Shown piece by piece: positions 1 through 10,387 of a stretch of DNA of 64,000 nt. The position numbers and the translations under genes were made by a program. Positions within the stretch are counted from its first letter, which is position 1. Every line of letters starts with the position of its first letter. Source of the stretch: Hyphomonas sp. (GTDB lineage Bacteria > Pseudomonadota > Alphaproteobacteria > Caulobacterales > Hyphomonadaceae); contig PACZ01000012.1 of NCBI GenBank assembly GCA_002700305.1, positions 33,097-97,096 of the forward strand, given 5' to 3'. A model generated the notes under the pieces. It was not told the DNA's origin. It worked only from the letters and a program-made list of their open reading frames with translations, and did no database searches.

Positions 1-29
1 ATTCCCTTCTTTATTCAAGGGAGTCTTCC

Positions 30-1526
30 ATGCGTGAAGTGCATCATTTTATCGGCGGCAAGGGCGTGACCGGCACGTCCGGCCGGTTCGGCGACATCTA
101 CAATCCGAACACCGGCGAGGTTCAGGCCCGCGTCGCTCTGGCAACCGAGGCTGAGCTGGATGCGGCGGTGGCGAACGCCTCCGAGGCCTTCCCGGCCTGG
201 TCCATGACGAACCCGCAGCGCCGGGCGCGTGTCATGTTCGAATTCAAGCGCCTGCTGGAAGCGAACATTGACGAGCTGGCCGAGCTGCTCTCCTCCGAGC
301 ATGGCAAGGTGGTGGCCGACTCGAAAGGCGACGTGCAGCGCGGCATCGACGTGGTGGAGTTTGCCTGCGGTATCCCGCACCTGCAGAAGGGCGAATATAC
401 TGAGGGCGCAGGCCCCGGCATCGACGTCTACTCCATGCGCCAGCCGCTGGGCGTCGTGGCCGGCATCACGCCGTTCAACTTCCCTGCCATGATCCCGTGC
501 TGGATGGCCGCCGTGGCGATCGCCTGCGGCAACACCTTCATCCTGAAGCCGTCGGAGAAAGACCCGTCGGTGCCGATGCGGCTGGCGGAACTGCTGCTGG
601 AAGCCGGGGCGCCGGAAGGTGTGCTGAACGTGGTGAACGGCGACAAGGTGGCGGTGGACGCCATCCTGAAGCATCCGGACATCAAGGCTGTCAGCTTCGT
701 CGGATCGTCCGACATCGCACAATATGTCTATGCCACCGGCACGGCGCACGGCAAACGCGTGCAGGCCATGGGCGGCGCGAAGAACCACGGCATCATCATG
801 CCGGACTGCAACATGGAACAGGCGGTGAAGGACATCGTCGGCGCGGCCTATGGCTCGGCCGGCGAACGCTGCATGGCGCTGCCGGTGGCGGTGACCGTCG
901 GCAAGAAGACGGGCGACGAGTTCGTCGAGCGCATGCTGGACGCCGCAAAGGCGCTGAAAGTTGGCGTCTCGACCGATGCGGACGCACATTACGGCCCGGT
1001 CGTTTCCGCTGCGCACAAGGCGAAGGTGGAAAGCTACATCCAGATGGGTGTGGATGAAGGCGCAGACCTCAAGCTCGACGGCCGGGGCCTGACCCTGCAG
1101 GGCAGCGAAGGCGGCTATTTCATCGGGCCGAGCCTGTTCGACAATGTGAAGCCGGGTATGAAGTCCTACAAGGAAGAGATCTTCGGCCCGGTGCTGCAGG
1201 TTGTGCGCGCGGAGTCTCTGGAAGAGGCCGCGGCGCTGCCCTCCAATCACCAGTATGGCAATGGCTGCGCGATCTTCACCTCGAACGGCCGCGCGGCGCG
1301 CGAGTTCGCAGCGCAGGTGAATGTCGGCATGGTCGGCGTCAACGTGCCGATCCCGGTGCCGGTCAGCTATCACACGTTCGGCGGCTGGAAGCGCTCGGCC
1401 TTCGGCGATACGAACCAGCATGGCCCGGAAGGCGTGCGGTTCTGGACGAAGATCAAAACCGTCACCCAGCGCTGGCCCGAAGGCGACATCGGCGATCAGG
1501 CGTTTATCATTCCGACGATGGGATAG
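30..1526 (+). CDS. mmsA: methylmalonate-semialdehyde dehydrogenase (CoA-acylating)
   Basis: Oxidises methylmalonate semialdehyde (and malonate semialdehyde) to propionyl-CoA (or acetyl-CoA) with NAD and CoA, the last step of valine breakdown in the cytosol. The 498-residue protein is full length for the family. The aldehyde dehydrogenase fold is clear: GVVAGITPFNFP at about 141-152, the ILKPSEKDP cofactor segment near 171-179, and the catalytic cysteine C281 in GSAGERCMALP. AAGGGAG lies 6 bases before the ATG. It is followed at 6 bp by an enoyl-CoA hydratase and then by 3-hydroxyisobutyrate dehydrogenase, the expected valine operon. Upstream genes of the same operon (often an acyl-CoA dehydrogenase) may lie left of the window. 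Confidence 0.96.
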   Translation: MREVHHFIGGKGVTGTSGRFGDIYNPNTGEVQARVALATEAELDAAVANASEAFPAWSMTNPQRRARVMFEFKRLLEANIDELAELLSSEHGKVVADSKGDVQRGIDVVEFACGIPHLQKGEYTEGAGPGIDVYSMRQPLGVVAGITPFNFPAMIPCWMAAVAIACGNTFILKPSEKDPSVPMRLAELLLEAGAPEGVLNVVNGDKVAVDAILKHPDIKAVSFVGSSDIAQYVYATGTAHGKRVQAMGGAKNHGIIMPDCNMEQAVKDIVGAAYGSAGERCMALPVAVTVGKKTGDEFVERMLDAAKALKVGVSTDADAHYGPVVSAAHKAKVESYIQMGVDEGADLKLDGRGLTLQGSEGGYFIGPSLFDNVKPGMKSYKEEIFGPVLQVVRAESLEEAAALPSNHQYGNGCAIFTSNGRAAREFAAQVNVGMVGVNVPIPVPVSYHTFGGWKRSAFGDTNQHGPEGVRFWTKIKTVTQRWPEGDIGDQAFIIPTMG

Positions 1527-1532
1527 GATTTC

Positions 1533-2309
1533 ATGAGCACTTACAACACGATCACGTTCGAACATAATGACCGCATCGCGTTGGTCACGATCAACCGGCC
1601 GGACAGCCTGAATGCGTTGAACCAGGAAGTCATGAGCGAAGTTGCGCATGTCTTCGGTGAGATCGACCGCAACAAGGACATCGCCGTCAGTGTGCTGACG
1701 GGTGAAGGCCGGGCCTTTGCGGCGGGCGCCGACATCAAGGAGATGCAGCCGCAGAGCTTCTCCGACATGTATGTCGATGATTTCTTCGGCCTGTGGGACC
1801 GGTTCGCGGCGTGTCGCAAGCCGGTGATCGCGGCGGTGAACGGCTTCGCGCTCGGCGGCGGCTGTGAGCTCGCCATGATGTGCGACATGATCATCGCGTC
1901 CGAGAAGGCGAAGTTCGGCCAGCCGGAAATCAAGCTGGGTGTGACGCCGGGCATGGGCGGCTCCATCCGCCTGACGAAAGCTGTTGGCAAGGCGAAGGCC
2001 ATGGACATGGTGCTGACCGGCCGCATGATCGATGCCGCAGAGGCGGACCGGATCGGGCTCGTTTCCCGCGTTGTGGAACACGACAAGCTGATGGACACGG
2101 CCATGGGCGCGGCGAAGGAAATCGCCGGCTACTCCATCCCGTCGCTGATGGCGGCGAAGGAAATGGTGGGCCGCGCGCTGGAACTGCCGACCACGGAAGG
2201 TGTGAAGTTCGAACGCCGCCTGTTCCAGGGCCTGTTCGGCACGGCAGACCAGAAGGAAGGCATGAGCGCGTTCGTCGAGAAGCGCGCGCCGGACTTCAAG
2301 GACAAGTAA
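1533..2309 (+). CDS. enoyl-CoA hydratase (crotonase family)
   Basis: Hydrates 2-enoyl-CoA to 3-hydroxyacyl-CoA; in this operon the likely substrate is methacrylyl-CoA from isobutyryl-CoA. The 258-residue single-domain crotonase shows the oxyanion-hole segments FAAGADIKEM (about 64-73) and GFALGGGCELA (about 103-113), and the second catalytic glutamate in FGQPEIKLGVTPGMGG. It lies 6 bp after mmsA and 24 bp before mmsB. A 3-hydroxyisobutyryl-CoA hydrolase or an ordinary beta-oxidation hydratase would share the fold, but the sequence reads as a hydratase and the operon position points to valine catabolism. The exact substrate is inferred. Confidence 0.92.
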   Translation: MSTYNTITFEHNDRIALVTINRPDSLNALNQEVMSEVAHVFGEIDRNKDIAVSVLTGEGRAFAAGADIKEMQPQSFSDMYVDDFFGLWDRFAACRKPVIAAVNGFALGGGCELAMMCDMIIASEKAKFGQPEIKLGVTPGMGGSIRLTKAVGKAKAMDMVLTGRMIDAAEADRIGLVSRVVEHDKLMDTAMGAAKEIAGYSIPSLMAAKEMVGRALELPTTEGVKFERRLFQGLFGTADQKEGMSAFVEKRAPDFKDK

Positions 2310-2333
2310 GCACAAAGTCAAAGGGAGGCCGTC

Positions 2334-3224
2334 ATGGCCAAGATCGCATTCATCGGGCTCGGGAACATGGGCTCGGGCATGTGTGCCAATCTCTGCAATG
2401 CGGGGCATGAGGTGCACGCCTTCGACCTGCACGAGGCGGCGGTGCAGGCCGCGGCGGCGCATGGCGCGCTGCCCGCGCTGTCGCTGGCGGACGCGGTGAA
2501 AGCGGCGGAGGTGGTCGTCACCATGCTGCCTGCGGGCAAGCATGTCCTGTCGGTCTATTTCGGTGAGAGTGGTGTCGCGGCGAATGCGAAGCCGGGCATG
2601 CTGTTCATCGATTGCTCCACCATCGCGGTGGAGGATGCGCGCGAGGCGGCGAAACAGGCCGCGGCGGGCGGCTTCCTGATGGTCGACGCGCCGGGCTCCG
2701 GCGGCACGGCGGCGGCGGACGCCGGCACGCTGACCTTCATGGCAGGCGGGCCGGACGAGGCCTTCGCCAAGGCAAAGCCGATCCTCGACGCGATGGGCAA
2801 AAACATCTTCCATGCCGGCGGCAGCGGGAACGGGCAGGCGGCGAAGATCGCCAACAACATGCTGCTCGGCATTTCCATGATCGGCACGTGCGAGGCGTTT
2901 AACCTGGCGGAAAAGCTGGGCCTCGATGCGCAGACCTTCTTCGACATCTCGTCGGTTTCCTCCGGCCAGTGCTGGAGCATGACGAGCTATTGCCCGGCGC
3001 CGGGGCCTGTGCCGACCTCGCCTGCGAATCGCGACTACCAGCCGGGCTTTGCTGTCGCGATGATGCTGAAGGACCTGAAGCTGGCGCACGAAGCAGCGGT
3101 GGCCGCTGGCGCGAAGATCACGCTCGGCGAGATGGCCGAGAAGGTCTATGGCGACCTCGACGCGCGCGGCCATGCCGGGCTCGACTTCTCCGGCGTCATG
3201 AAAGACCTGAAAGGCGCGCTCTGA
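2334..3224 (+). CDS. mmsB: 3-hydroxyisobutyrate dehydrogenase
   Basis: Oxidises 3-hydroxyisobutyrate to methylmalonate semialdehyde with NAD, supplying the substrate of the first gene in this operon. The 296-residue protein opens with the Rossmann motif FIGLGNMGSGMCANL, has the DAPGSGGTAAADAGTL segment of the family (about 119-134), and carries the catalytic lysine in GSGNGQAAKIANNM. AAAGGGAGG precedes the ATG at good spacing. Its stop codon lies one base from the stop of the convergent ROK kinase, so no separate terminator region exists between the two operons. Confidence 0.95.
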   Translation: MAKIAFIGLGNMGSGMCANLCNAGHEVHAFDLHEAAVQAAAAHGALPALSLADAVKAAEVVVTMLPAGKHVLSVYFGESGVAANAKPGMLFIDCSTIAVEDAREAAKQAAAGGFLMVDAPGSGGTAAADAGTLTFMAGGPDEAFAKAKPILDAMGKNIFHAGGSGNGQAAKIANNMLLGISMIGTCEAFNLAEKLGLDAQTFFDISSVSSGQCWSMTSYCPAPGPVPTSPANRDYQPGFAVAMMLKDLKLAHEAAVAAGAKITLGEMAEKVYGDLDARGHAGLDFSGVMKDLKGAL

Positions 3225-3225
3225 T

Positions 3226-4134
3226 CTACAGGGTGCGCACGTGGCGGGGGCCGCTGGCGCGGGACTCCGCCATGTGGAGGGCGCCTGTAATGCCGGACAG
3301 GTCGCCAAGGGCGGGCGGTACCAGATAGGTGGACAGGTCGCCGCCTGCCGGGTTGCAGACGAGATAGTCAGCCAGCAGGGCGCGCGTCGCCGTGCGGACC
3401 CGTTCCAGCAGGCCGGGCGCCTTCATCACGCTGCCGCCGAAAATGATGCGATCCGGCATATGGGTCAGGACGATGGTTGCGGCGAGGTGGGCGAGATAGC
3501 CTGCCTCCAGCTCGAATGCGGGATGACCGCTCGGCAGTTCCGACAGGGTCAGGCCCCAGCGGTCGGAGATGGCCGGTCCGCTGGCGAGGCCTTCGAGGCA
3601 GTCGTTATGAAACGGGCAGCGGCCGGGGAACGGGTCGGACTCATAGTCATGCGGCGGGTAGATGTGGCCCATCTCGAAATGCGCCATGCCGGACAGCGAC
3701 CGGCCATTCTTCAGGATGCCCACGCCGATGCCCGTGCCGACAGTGACATAGGCCAGCGTGCGGAGGCCTTTCCCGGCACCGAGCTGCCACTCGCCGAGCG
3801 CTGCGCCGTTGACGTCCGTGTCGATAGCCACCGGGCAGGGCAGGCGGTTCAGCCCGTCGATCCAGTTCGCGCCGGCCCAGCCCGGCTTCGGGGTGCGCTT
3901 CAGGGTGCCATAGCTCGGCGAGCCGGGGTCTGTGTCGATCGGGCCGAAGGCAGCGAGCCCGATGGCGGCAATCCGCCCGTGGCTGGCCTGAGCCTGGTCA
4001 AAGAAGGCACATACTTGCTGGAAGCTCGCCACCGGGTCTGCGGTCGGGAGGGTTTCGCTGGCCAAAATTTGGTCATGACTGCTTCCGACTGCACAAATTA
4101 TCTTGGTGCCGCCTGCTTCGATCCCACCCAGCAT
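3226..4134 (-). CDS. ROK-family sugar kinase (fructokinase-like)
   Basis: Phosphorylates a hexose, most likely fructose, with ATP. The 302-residue protein starts with the phosphate-binding loop GGIEAGGTKIICAVG, has the catalytic aspartate in AIDTDVNGAALGEW (about 114-127), the second ATP loop TVGTGIGVG, and a zinc-type cluster HFEMGH...CPFHNDCLEG typical of the BsuFK/ScrK subgroup. AGGAGG sits at ideal distance from the ATG. It is transcribed away from the RND efflux genes and converges on mmsB. No sugar transporter or regulator is adjacent, so the substrate rests on family resemblance only. Confidence 0.88.
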   Translation of the reverse strand: MLGGIEAGGTKIICAVGSSHDQILASETLPTADPVASFQQVCAFFDQAQASHGRIAAIGLAAFGPIDTDPGSPSYGTLKRTPKPGWAGANWIDGLNRLPCPVAIDTDVNGAALGEWQLGAGKGLRTLAYVTVGTGIGVGILKNGRSLSGMAHFEMGHIYPPHDYESDPFPGRCPFHNDCLEGLASGPAISDRWGLTLSELPSGHPAFELEAGYLAHLAATIVLTHMPDRIIFGGSVMKAPGLLERVRTATRALLADYLVCNPAGGDLSTYLVPPALGDLSGITGALHMAESRASGPRHVRTL

Positions 4135-4401
4135 AGTTCCTCCTAAAGTAACACGTCCAATGTGTTCTCAAGCCCGTAATAGATATGAGGCGCTGTGACT
4201 TGCAACCTATAAGTGAAACGGGAATCCGTATATGTCGCAAAGTCACGAAAAATTGTGCAACCGCACGAAACCTCTTCTGGACTTCGGTCAGTTTGGACTA
4301 TCTTTGCAGATACGGGCGATTTGGAGGCTGGTTGTGCAAGGCATGGCCGGCCCGAACCAATATGGACAGGCGGTCTGACCGCCGGACAGGATAGAGTAGA
4401 C

Positions 4402-5505
4402 ATGAATTTCCGGATTTTCGGACACTGGCACGTGGCGGCGGCTGCGCTGGCTGTGATCGCCACGGCAAGCGCGCAAGTGGCGGAAGCCCAGCGGGGCCCC
4501 GGTGCGGCGAGTGTGTTCGTGTCGCCCGTGCAGGAAACCGAATTCTCCATGCAGATCGAAGCCCTCGGCACGCTGGAAGCCCGCGAAAGCGTGGATCTGA
4601 CGCTGAACGTCGCCGACCGGGTGACAGCCATTTATTTCGACGATGGCGACCGGGTGACCAAAGGCAAGACGCTGCTCTCCCTCGCCCAGGGCGAACAGGC
4701 TGCACTGGTCGATGCTGCCGAGGCGACCGCCAATGAAGCCCGCCAGCGGTTTGAGCGCACCCAGCAGCTGGCCAAGGAGCGCACCGTGTCCCAGTCCGCG
4801 CTGGATGAGGCCGCGCGGGACCTGAGCGCCGCGAACGCACAGCTGCGCGCCGTGCAGTCGCGTCAGAAGGACCGCGTTCTCGTCGCCCCGTTTGACGGCG
4901 TGCTGGGCTTCCGCCTTGTCAGCGTCGGCTCCTATGTCCGCGCCGGCGATGTGGTGGCCGAACTGATCGACGACAGCGAGATGAAGCTCGACTTCTCCGT
5001 GCCGTCCATTTTCCTCCGCTCTGTCCGCAAAGGGACCGAGGTGCAGGTCGAAACAGACGACCTGCCGGGCATGGCGTTTGACGGCACCGTGGACACGGTC
5101 GGCGCCAGTATCGATCCGGTGACCCGGTCGATCCGCGTGCGCGCCATCCTGCCCAATCCGGACCGGCTGCTGAAGCCGGGCATGTTCATGAAAGTGACGC
5201 TGCTGGCCGATCCGCGCCGGGCCCTGTCCGTGCCGGAAGAAGCGATTGAGCCGATCGGGCCGAACAGTTTCGTTTACATCGCTGCAGACAAGAACGGCCA
5301 GCTTGTGGCCGAGCGACGCGAGATCCAGGTCGGCTTGCGCCAGGATGGCCAGGTCGAAGTGATCTCAGGCCTGGAGCCGGGTGAGCAGATCATCACCGAC
5401 GGGCTGATCCGGGTGCGCGATGGCGCGCCGATCGTGGTGCGTGACCGGACTGTGCTGCAGACAGGCGGCGGTATTGCCTCTGCCGGCGCAGCGAACGGCG
5501 GTTAA
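4402..5505 (+). CDS. RND efflux system periplasmic adaptor subunit
   Basis: Membrane-fusion protein bridging an inner-membrane RND pump and an outer-membrane channel. I chose the ATG at 4402 because it begins an N-terminal signal (basic start, hydrophobic [13 protein letters not shown], then AEAQ cleavage site); an in-frame extension to 4213 would add about 63 residues without adaptor features. The 367-residue protein shows the barrel-sandwich/lipoyl halves around a short helical hairpin: [19 protein letters not shown] (about 53-71) and [21 protein letters not shown], followed by the beta-barrel domain with [19 protein letters not shown]. Six bases separate it from the pump gene. Confidence 0.92.
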   Translation: MNFRIFGHWHVAAAALAVIATASAQVAEAQRGPGAASVFVSPVQETEFSMQIEALGTLEARESVDLTLNVADRVTAIYFDDGDRVTKGKTLLSLAQGEQAALVDAAEATANEARQRFERTQQLAKERTVSQSALDEAARDLSAANAQLRAVQSRQKDRVLVAPFDGVLGFRLVSVGSYVRAGDVVAELIDDSEMKLDFSVPSIFLRSVRKGTEVQVETDDLPGMAFDGTVDTVGASIDPVTRSIRVRAILPNPDRLLKPGMFMKVTLLADPRRALSVPEEAIEPIGPNSFVYIAADKNGQLVAERREIQVGLRQDGQVEVISGLEPGEQIITDGLIRVRDGAPIVVRDRTVLQTGGGIASAGAANGG

Positions 5506-5510
5506 TCGCC

Positions 5511-8500
5511 ATGTTGTTGTCTGACGTTTCCATCAAGCGGCCGGTTTTTGCATCGGTCCTTTCGCTGGTCCTTGTGATCTTCGGCATCGTGTCGTTCATG
5601 CGCCTGCCGCTGCGCGAATATCCGGACATCGATGCGCCGGTGGTCAACATCCAGACCAATTATCCGGGCGCCTCGGCCGACGTGGTCGAGACGCGGATCA
5701 CGCGGATCATCGAGGACCAGATCGCCGGCGTCTCCGGCATCCGCTTTATCGATTCCAACTCCACCGATGGCCGGTCCAGCATCAGTGTCGAGTTTTCCGT
5801 GAATGTAGACATCGATGCTGCGGCGAACGACATCCGCGACCGCGTGTCGACGGTGCTGAACAATCTGCCGACCGAGGCAGACCCGCCGGAAATCCAGAAA
5901 GCGGACAATAACGAAGACGTCATCATGTGGCTGAACCTGGCCAGCGACAACATGACGACGCCGGAATTGTCGGACTATGCCGACCGATATCTGGTCGACC
6001 GCTTCTCCGCGCTGGATGGTGTGGCACGCGTGCGCGTCGGCGGCGACCGGTCCTATGCCCTGCGGGTCTGGATCGACCGGCGGTCCCTGGCCGCGCGCAA
6101 CCTGACGGTTGCCGATATCGAGAACGCCCTTCGGCGGGAAAATGTCGAAGCCCCGGCCGGCAGCGTCGAGTCCGGCGCCCGGAACTATACGGTCCGGATC
6201 GACCGGGCTTTCCGGACACCGGACGAGTTTGCCAACCTCGTCATCGGGCGGGGGACAGACGGCTATCTGATCCGGCTGGGCGATGTGGCCCGGGTGGAGC
6301 GCGGCACGCAGGAAGACCGGAACCTGTTCCGCGGGAATGGTGTCCCGCAGGTCGGCCTCGGCGTTGTCAAACAGTCGACCGCGAACACCGTGTCCGTTGC
6401 GGAAGAGGCACGGGCGCTGGCGGAACAGCTGAACACCACGCTGCCGGACGGCATGACGATTGTCGTCAACTATGACAGCTCCGTCTTCATCAGTGCCTCG
6501 ATCCGCGAAGTCTGGGTGACGCTCGGCATCGCCGTCGCGCTCGTGACGCTGGTCATTTTCCTGTTCCTTGGCAGTTTGCGCTCGACGATCATTCCGGCGA
6601 TCACGGTGCCGGTCTCGATCACGGCGACTTTCATTGTCCTGTTTGCGCTTGGCTTCTCGGTGAATTTGCTGACCCTGCTGGCGCTGGTCCTGGCCATCGG
6701 CCTCGTTGTGGACGATGCGATCGTGGTGCTGGAGAACATCCACCGCCGCATGGAAGAGTATGGCGAGACACCGCTGGTCGCGGCCTTCCGCGGGACGCGT
6801 CAGGTCGGCTTTGCCGTTGTTGCGACGACACTGGTGCTGATCGCCGTGTTCGTGCCGATCACCTTCCTTGAGGGCGACCTTGGCCGCCTGTTTACGGAGT
6901 TTGCACTTGCGATTGCGGCGGCTGTGGCCTTCTCGGCCATTCTGGCGCTGACGCTGACGCCGATGCTCGCGTCGAAGCTGCTGACCCCAACACCGCAGAG
7001 GGGTGTGTTCTCCATCCTGCCGAAAATCATCGATGGCGGGTTCAAGAAACTTCGCGGCGGCTATGGCGTGTTGCTGAACCAGCTGATCAAGCGCCCGATT
7101 GCTGTCGGGCTCGTCCTGGTGGCCCTGTTCGCCAGTGCCTACAGCCTGCTGCGCACCGTGCCGCAGGAATATGTGCCGCGCGAGGACCGGGGCAGTTTCT
7201 TCGTCATGGTCCGCGGCCCGGAAGGGGCCTCGTTCGACTATATGAAGCAATATGTCGACGAGATCGAACGCCGGTTGCTGCCGTATACGGAAGGTGATGA
7301 TGCCGAACTGAGGCGCGTTCTGGTGCGGGCGCCGGGCTTTGGCAGCAATGCGTTCAACCAGGCTTTCGTGGTCGTCTCCCTCGCCGAATGGGGCGAACGC
7401 CGCCCCGCAGACGAAATCATTGGCGAGATCAACCGGAAGCTCAGCGACCTGCCGGGGATCCGTGCCTTTGCCATCATGCGCCAGGGCCTCGGCGGCGGAA
7501 GCGGGAAACCCGTTCAGTTCGTGCTCGGCGGGCCAGACTATCAGCAGCTGACCGAATGGCGGGATATATTCCTTGACGCGCTGAGAGAGAACAATCCCGG
7601 CCTTGTCGACATTGACTGGAATTACAAGGAAACCCAGCCGCAATACCGTGTGCAGATCGATTACAACCGCGCGGCAGACCTTGGCGTCACGGTCGCCGAT
7701 ATCGGCAACACGCTGCAGACCATGCTGGGCTCACGCCGGGTGACCACCTATGTCGACAATGGCGAGGAGTATGACGTCATCCTGGAAGGGCTTCGGTCTG
7801 AACAGAACTCGCCCAATGATGTGCAGAACATCTATGTGCGCTCCTCGACGTCCGGCAGCCTGATTCCGCTGTCCAGCCTGGTGCAGATCGTCGGGATTGC
7901 CGACAGCCCGCAGCTGAATCGCTACAACCGCGTCCGCTCGATCACGATCGAGGCGGGCCTGGCAGACGGGGCCTCGCTCGGCAATGTGCTGCTGGAGATG
8001 GAGCGCATAGCCCGCGATGTGCTGCCAGCCGAGGCGCAGATCGACTTCAAGGGGCAGTCGCTGGACTTCAAGAGCTCCGGCAGCTCCATCCTGTTCGTCT
8101 TCGCCATCGGCATGATCATCGTGTTCCTGGTTCTGGCGGCGCAGTTCGAGAGCTACCGTCACCCGATCATCATCATGCTGACTGTTCCGGCGACGCTGGC
8201 AGGCGGCCTGCTGGGCATCGACCTGACCGGTAACTCGCTGAATATCTACACACAGATCGGCCTGATCATGCTGATCGGCCTGTCGGCGAAGAACGGCATC
8301 CTGATTGTCGAATTCGCCAACCAGCTGCGGGATGAGGGCATGGAGTTCCTTGATGCGATCAAGGAAGCGTCCCTGACGCGCCTCCGGCCCATCGTGATGA
8401 CCAGCCTGACCACCGCGGCGGGCGCTGTGCCGCTCATCCTGACGAGCGGGGCAGGGGCGGAGACACGCCAGGCCATTGGTGTGGTGATCCTGTCCGGTGT

Positions 8501-8669
8501 CCTTGCGGGCATGCTGGTGACCGTGCTGATCGTGCCGACGGCCTATGCGCTGATCGCGCGCGGCTCCGGGTCTCCGAGCGATGTGGCGAAGCGGCTGAAG
8601 GCGGAACAGGAAGAGCTGGACGGCGTATTGCTTCTGGACCAGCCGGCTTCGACGACACCTGCCGAATAG
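5511..8669 (+). CDS. RND multidrug efflux permease (HAE1/AcrB type)
   Basis: Proton-driven inner-membrane exporter. The 1052 residues match the family length of about 1020-1050. It starts with [19 protein letters not shown] (TM1), has two large periplasmic loops, and carries the hallmark TM4 proton-relay segment [17 protein letters not shown] with paired aspartates. The second half contains [19 protein letters not shown] in the matching transmembrane repeat. The gene follows the adaptor stop by 5 bp with no strong ribosome-binding site of its own, so translational coupling is likely. No outer-membrane TolC-type channel gene is adjacent; the pump probably uses one encoded elsewhere. Confidence 0.95.
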   Translation: MLLSDVSIKRPVFASVLSLVLVIFGIVSFMRLPLREYPDIDAPVVNIQTNYPGASADVVETRITRIIEDQIAGVSGIRFIDSNSTDGRSSISVEFSVNVDIDAAANDIRDRVSTVLNNLPTEADPPEIQKADNNEDVIMWLNLASDNMTTPELSDYADRYLVDRFSALDGVARVRVGGDRSYALRVWIDRRSLAARNLTVADIENALRRENVEAPAGSVESGARNYTVRIDRAFRTPDEFANLVIGRGTDGYLIRLGDVARVERGTQEDRNLFRGNGVPQVGLGVVKQSTANTVSVAEEARALAEQLNTTLPDGMTIVVNYDSSVFISASIREVWVTLGIAVALVTLVIFLFLGSLRSTIIPAITVPVSITATFIVLFALGFSVNLLTLLALVLAIGLVVDDAIVVLENIHRRMEEYGETPLVAAFRGTRQVGFAVVATTLVLIAVFVPITFLEGDLGRLFTEFALAIAAAVAFSAILALTLTPMLASKLLTPTPQRGVFSILPKIIDGGFKKLRGGYGVLLNQLIKRPIAVGLVLVALFASAYSLLRTVPQEYVPREDRGSFFVMVRGPEGASFDYMKQYVDEIERRLLPYTEGDDAELRRVLVRAPGFGSNAFNQAFVVVSLAEWGERRPADEIIGEINRKLSDLPGIRAFAIMRQGLGGGSGKPVQFVLGGPDYQQLTEWRDIFLDALRENNPGLVDIDWNYKETQPQYRVQIDYNRAADLGVTVADIGNTLQTMLGSRRVTTYVDNGEEYDVILEGLRSEQNSPNDVQNIYVRSSTSGSLIPLSSLVQIVGIADSPQLNRYNRVRSITIEAGLADGASLGNVLLEMERIARDVLPAEAQIDFKGQSLDFKSSGSSILFVFAIGMIIVFLVLAAQFESYRHPIIIMLTVPATLAGGLLGIDLTGNSLNIYTQIGLIMLIGLSAKNGILIVEFANQLRDEGMEFLDAIKEASLTRLRPIVMTSLTTAAGAVPLILTSGAGAETRQAIGVVILSGVLAGMLVTVLIVPTAYALIARGSGSPSDVAKRLKAEQEELDGVLLLDQPASTTPAE

Positions 8670-8750
8670 AGGAAACCTGCTGCAGCCTTGAAGGCGGCAG
8701 GTGTCACGCCTTGGCGGGGGCGTTGTTTGTCATGGCGAAAGTCAGGCATC

Positions 8751-8827
8751 TGGCGACCCCGGCAGGATTCGAACCTGCGACCGTCCGCTTAGAAGGCGGA
8801 TGCTCTATCCAGCTGAGCTACGGGGCC
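8751..8827 (-). tRNA. tRNA-Arg (anticodon TCT)
   Basis: On the minus strand a 77-base cloverleaf runs from GGCCCCGTAGCTCAGCTGG to an encoded CCA. The anticodon stem-loop is CCGCCTTCTAAGCGG, giving anticodon TCT (reads AGA). The T-arm GGTTCGAATCC is canonical. The 7-bp acceptor pairs GGCCCCG with CGGGGTC, allowing one mismatch/wobble near the end. Confidence 0.95.
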
Positions 8828-8849
8828 GAATCCGGACCCGGATGCGCGA

Positions 8850-9158
8850 CTAGTGCGTCCAGGGCTGTTTCCGGTTGGCGTCGAAATTAGCACTATACGA
8901 CTTTACAAGGCGTTTGCGCTCATGGGTCGGCTCGACGCGGAAAGTGATGCCCTCGCGCCTGGCGAACTCGACGGCCTGCTCCTGGGTATCGAATTCGATG
9001 CGGACCTGGCCGGACGTGTCGTCGATGCTGGTCCAGCCCATCAGGGGGTCTGCGGTGCGGTGGACATTTTCCTTAACGAATTCAAGCACCCAGGCTTTGG
9101 TCTTGCCGCGGCCCGAGGTCATCGCGCTCTTGGAGGGCTTGTAAATTCTCGCCTGCAT
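8850..9158 (-). CDS. NADH dehydrogenase complex I accessory subunit (NDUFS4/ETC complex I 18-kDa family)
   Basis: A 102-residue homologue of the mitochondrial complex I NDUFS4 subunit, found as a supernumerary complex I subunit in alphaproteobacteria. The sequence begins ARIYKPSKSAMTSGRGKT and contains the family core DPLMGWTSIDDTSGQVRIEF, EQAVEFARREGI and the basic end KRLVKSYSANF. It sits alone between two tRNA genes. Its role in assembly or stability of complex I is family knowledge; the other complex I genes are not in this window. Confidence 0.93.
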   Translation of the reverse strand: MQARIYKPSKSAMTSGRGKTKAWVLEFVKENVHRTADPLMGWTSIDDTSGQVRIEFDTQEQAVEFARREGITFRVEPTHERKRLVKSYSANFDANRKQPWTH

Positions 9159-9188
9159 CTGCCTGTCCCTGTAGGCCGCCTGAAAAAA

Positions 9189-9265
<77 letters not shown>

Positions 9266-9326
9266 GACTCCCGGTGTAATGATCGCGCCCGCTGGTGCAA
9301 GCCCTTTTCGCGGTTGCGAACAGTGA

Positions 9327-10199
9327 TCAGCGCTTTTTCCGGGCCGGACGCATCAGGCCTTCCTGGGCGACGCTGGCCACGAGGCGGCCGTCCCGGGAGT
9401 AGATCGAGCCCCGGTTGAAGCTCCGCGCCCCGCCGGCATAGGGGCTGTCCATGGAATAGAGGTGCCAATCGTCGAACTTGATCGGCGCGTGGAACCACAT
9501 GGCATGGTCGAGGCTGGCGGACATCAGCTCACCGGTCATCCAGGAAATACCATGCGGGCGATTCCCGGTGCCGAGCAGGGCCATGTCGCTGGCATAGGCC
9601 ATCAGGCAGTGGTGCAGCCACGGCGCCTCGTCGATCTCGCGGGCGACACGGAACCAGAGATTCTGCTGGTCGCTGGCCTTTTCCGGTTTCAGCGGATCCA
9701 GCGGGTCGATTTCCCGCATCTCGATCGGGCGCGGGCGCAGGAAATGGCCGCGATGGCGCTCTGGCACCTTCTCAGCAAACTTGCGGCGCCACTCGACGCG
9801 GTCGCCCAGGGATTCGGGGCCTTCCACTTCGGGCATCGGGTGCTGATGATGCCAGCCCTCCTCGACGACCTGGAAACTGGCCGCGAGGTTGAAGATCTGC
9901 TTGCCATGCTGGATTGCGACAACGCGGCGGGTGGTGAAGCTGCCGCCGTCGCGCGAATGGTCGACCTGATAGATGATCGGCACATTCGGATCGCCGGGGC
10001 GGATGAAATAGCAGTGCAGCGAGTGGCAGGGCCGGTCTTCCGGTACGGTGCGATAGGCCGCTACGAGGCTCTGCGCGATGACCTGGCCGCCAAAAACGCG
10101 CTGGCTTTCCTCTTCATCCGGGCTCTGGCCGCGGAAAAGGTCCGTTTCGAGCCGTTCGATGTCGAGCAGCGCCAGCAGATCGCTTACCGGATCAGTCAT
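9327..10199 (-). CDS. tesB: acyl-CoA thioesterase II
   Basis: Hydrolyses medium and long acyl-CoAs to free acid and CoA. The ATG at 10199 gives 290 residues, the usual TesB length; the frame stays open for 68 further codons upstream, but these look unrelated to the family. Family segments: QRVFGGQVIAQSL near 35-47, SLHCYFIRPGDPN about 67-79, and the second hotdog with SASLDHAMWFH (conserved aspartate) and FNRGSIYSRDGRLVASVAQEG at the C-terminus. It is transcribed away from the acyl-CoA synthetase to its right, with about 190 bp of shared promoter space. Confidence 0.94.
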   Translation of the reverse strand: MTDPVSDLLALLDIERLETDLFRGQSPDEEESQRVFGGQVIAQSLVAAYRTVPEDRPCHSLHCYFIRPGDPNVPIIYQVDHSRDGGSFTTRRVVAIQHGKQIFNLAASFQVVEEGWHHQHPMPEVEGPESLGDRVEWRRKFAEKVPERHRGHFLRPRPIEMREIDPLDPLKPEKASDQQNLWFRVAREIDEAPWLHHCLMAYASDMALLGTGNRPHGISWMTGELMSASLDHAMWFHAPIKFDDWHLYSMDSPYAGGARSFNRGSIYSRDGRLVASVAQEGLMRPARKKR

Positions 10200-10387
10200 T
10201 CTTGTTTGCCTCCCATTGTGCAGTGCAGCAGATACAGGACCCGGCTGCAGATGCAATCCCTGCCTGTTTATGGGGCCTGTGTGCGGGCAAATCGATGAAA
10301 TTTCAACGATTCCCGAACCGGCCCGTTCACCCTGTTTCGCTACAGTGACCGCAGACGACATTCTGGTGACGTATGAGGCGGTTGTCG

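Noticed and set aside
15..3308. A 1097-codon open frame on the minus strand over the valine operon
   Set aside because: It lies exactly antisense to mmsA, the hydratase and mmsB, is very rich in Arg, His and Ala, and has no recognisable domain. It is a codon-bias shadow of high-G+C genes.
5502..7643. A 713-codon minus-strand frame over the RND pump gene
   Set aside because: Antisense shadow of the pump; Arg/His/Gln-rich, no domain, no ribosome-binding site.
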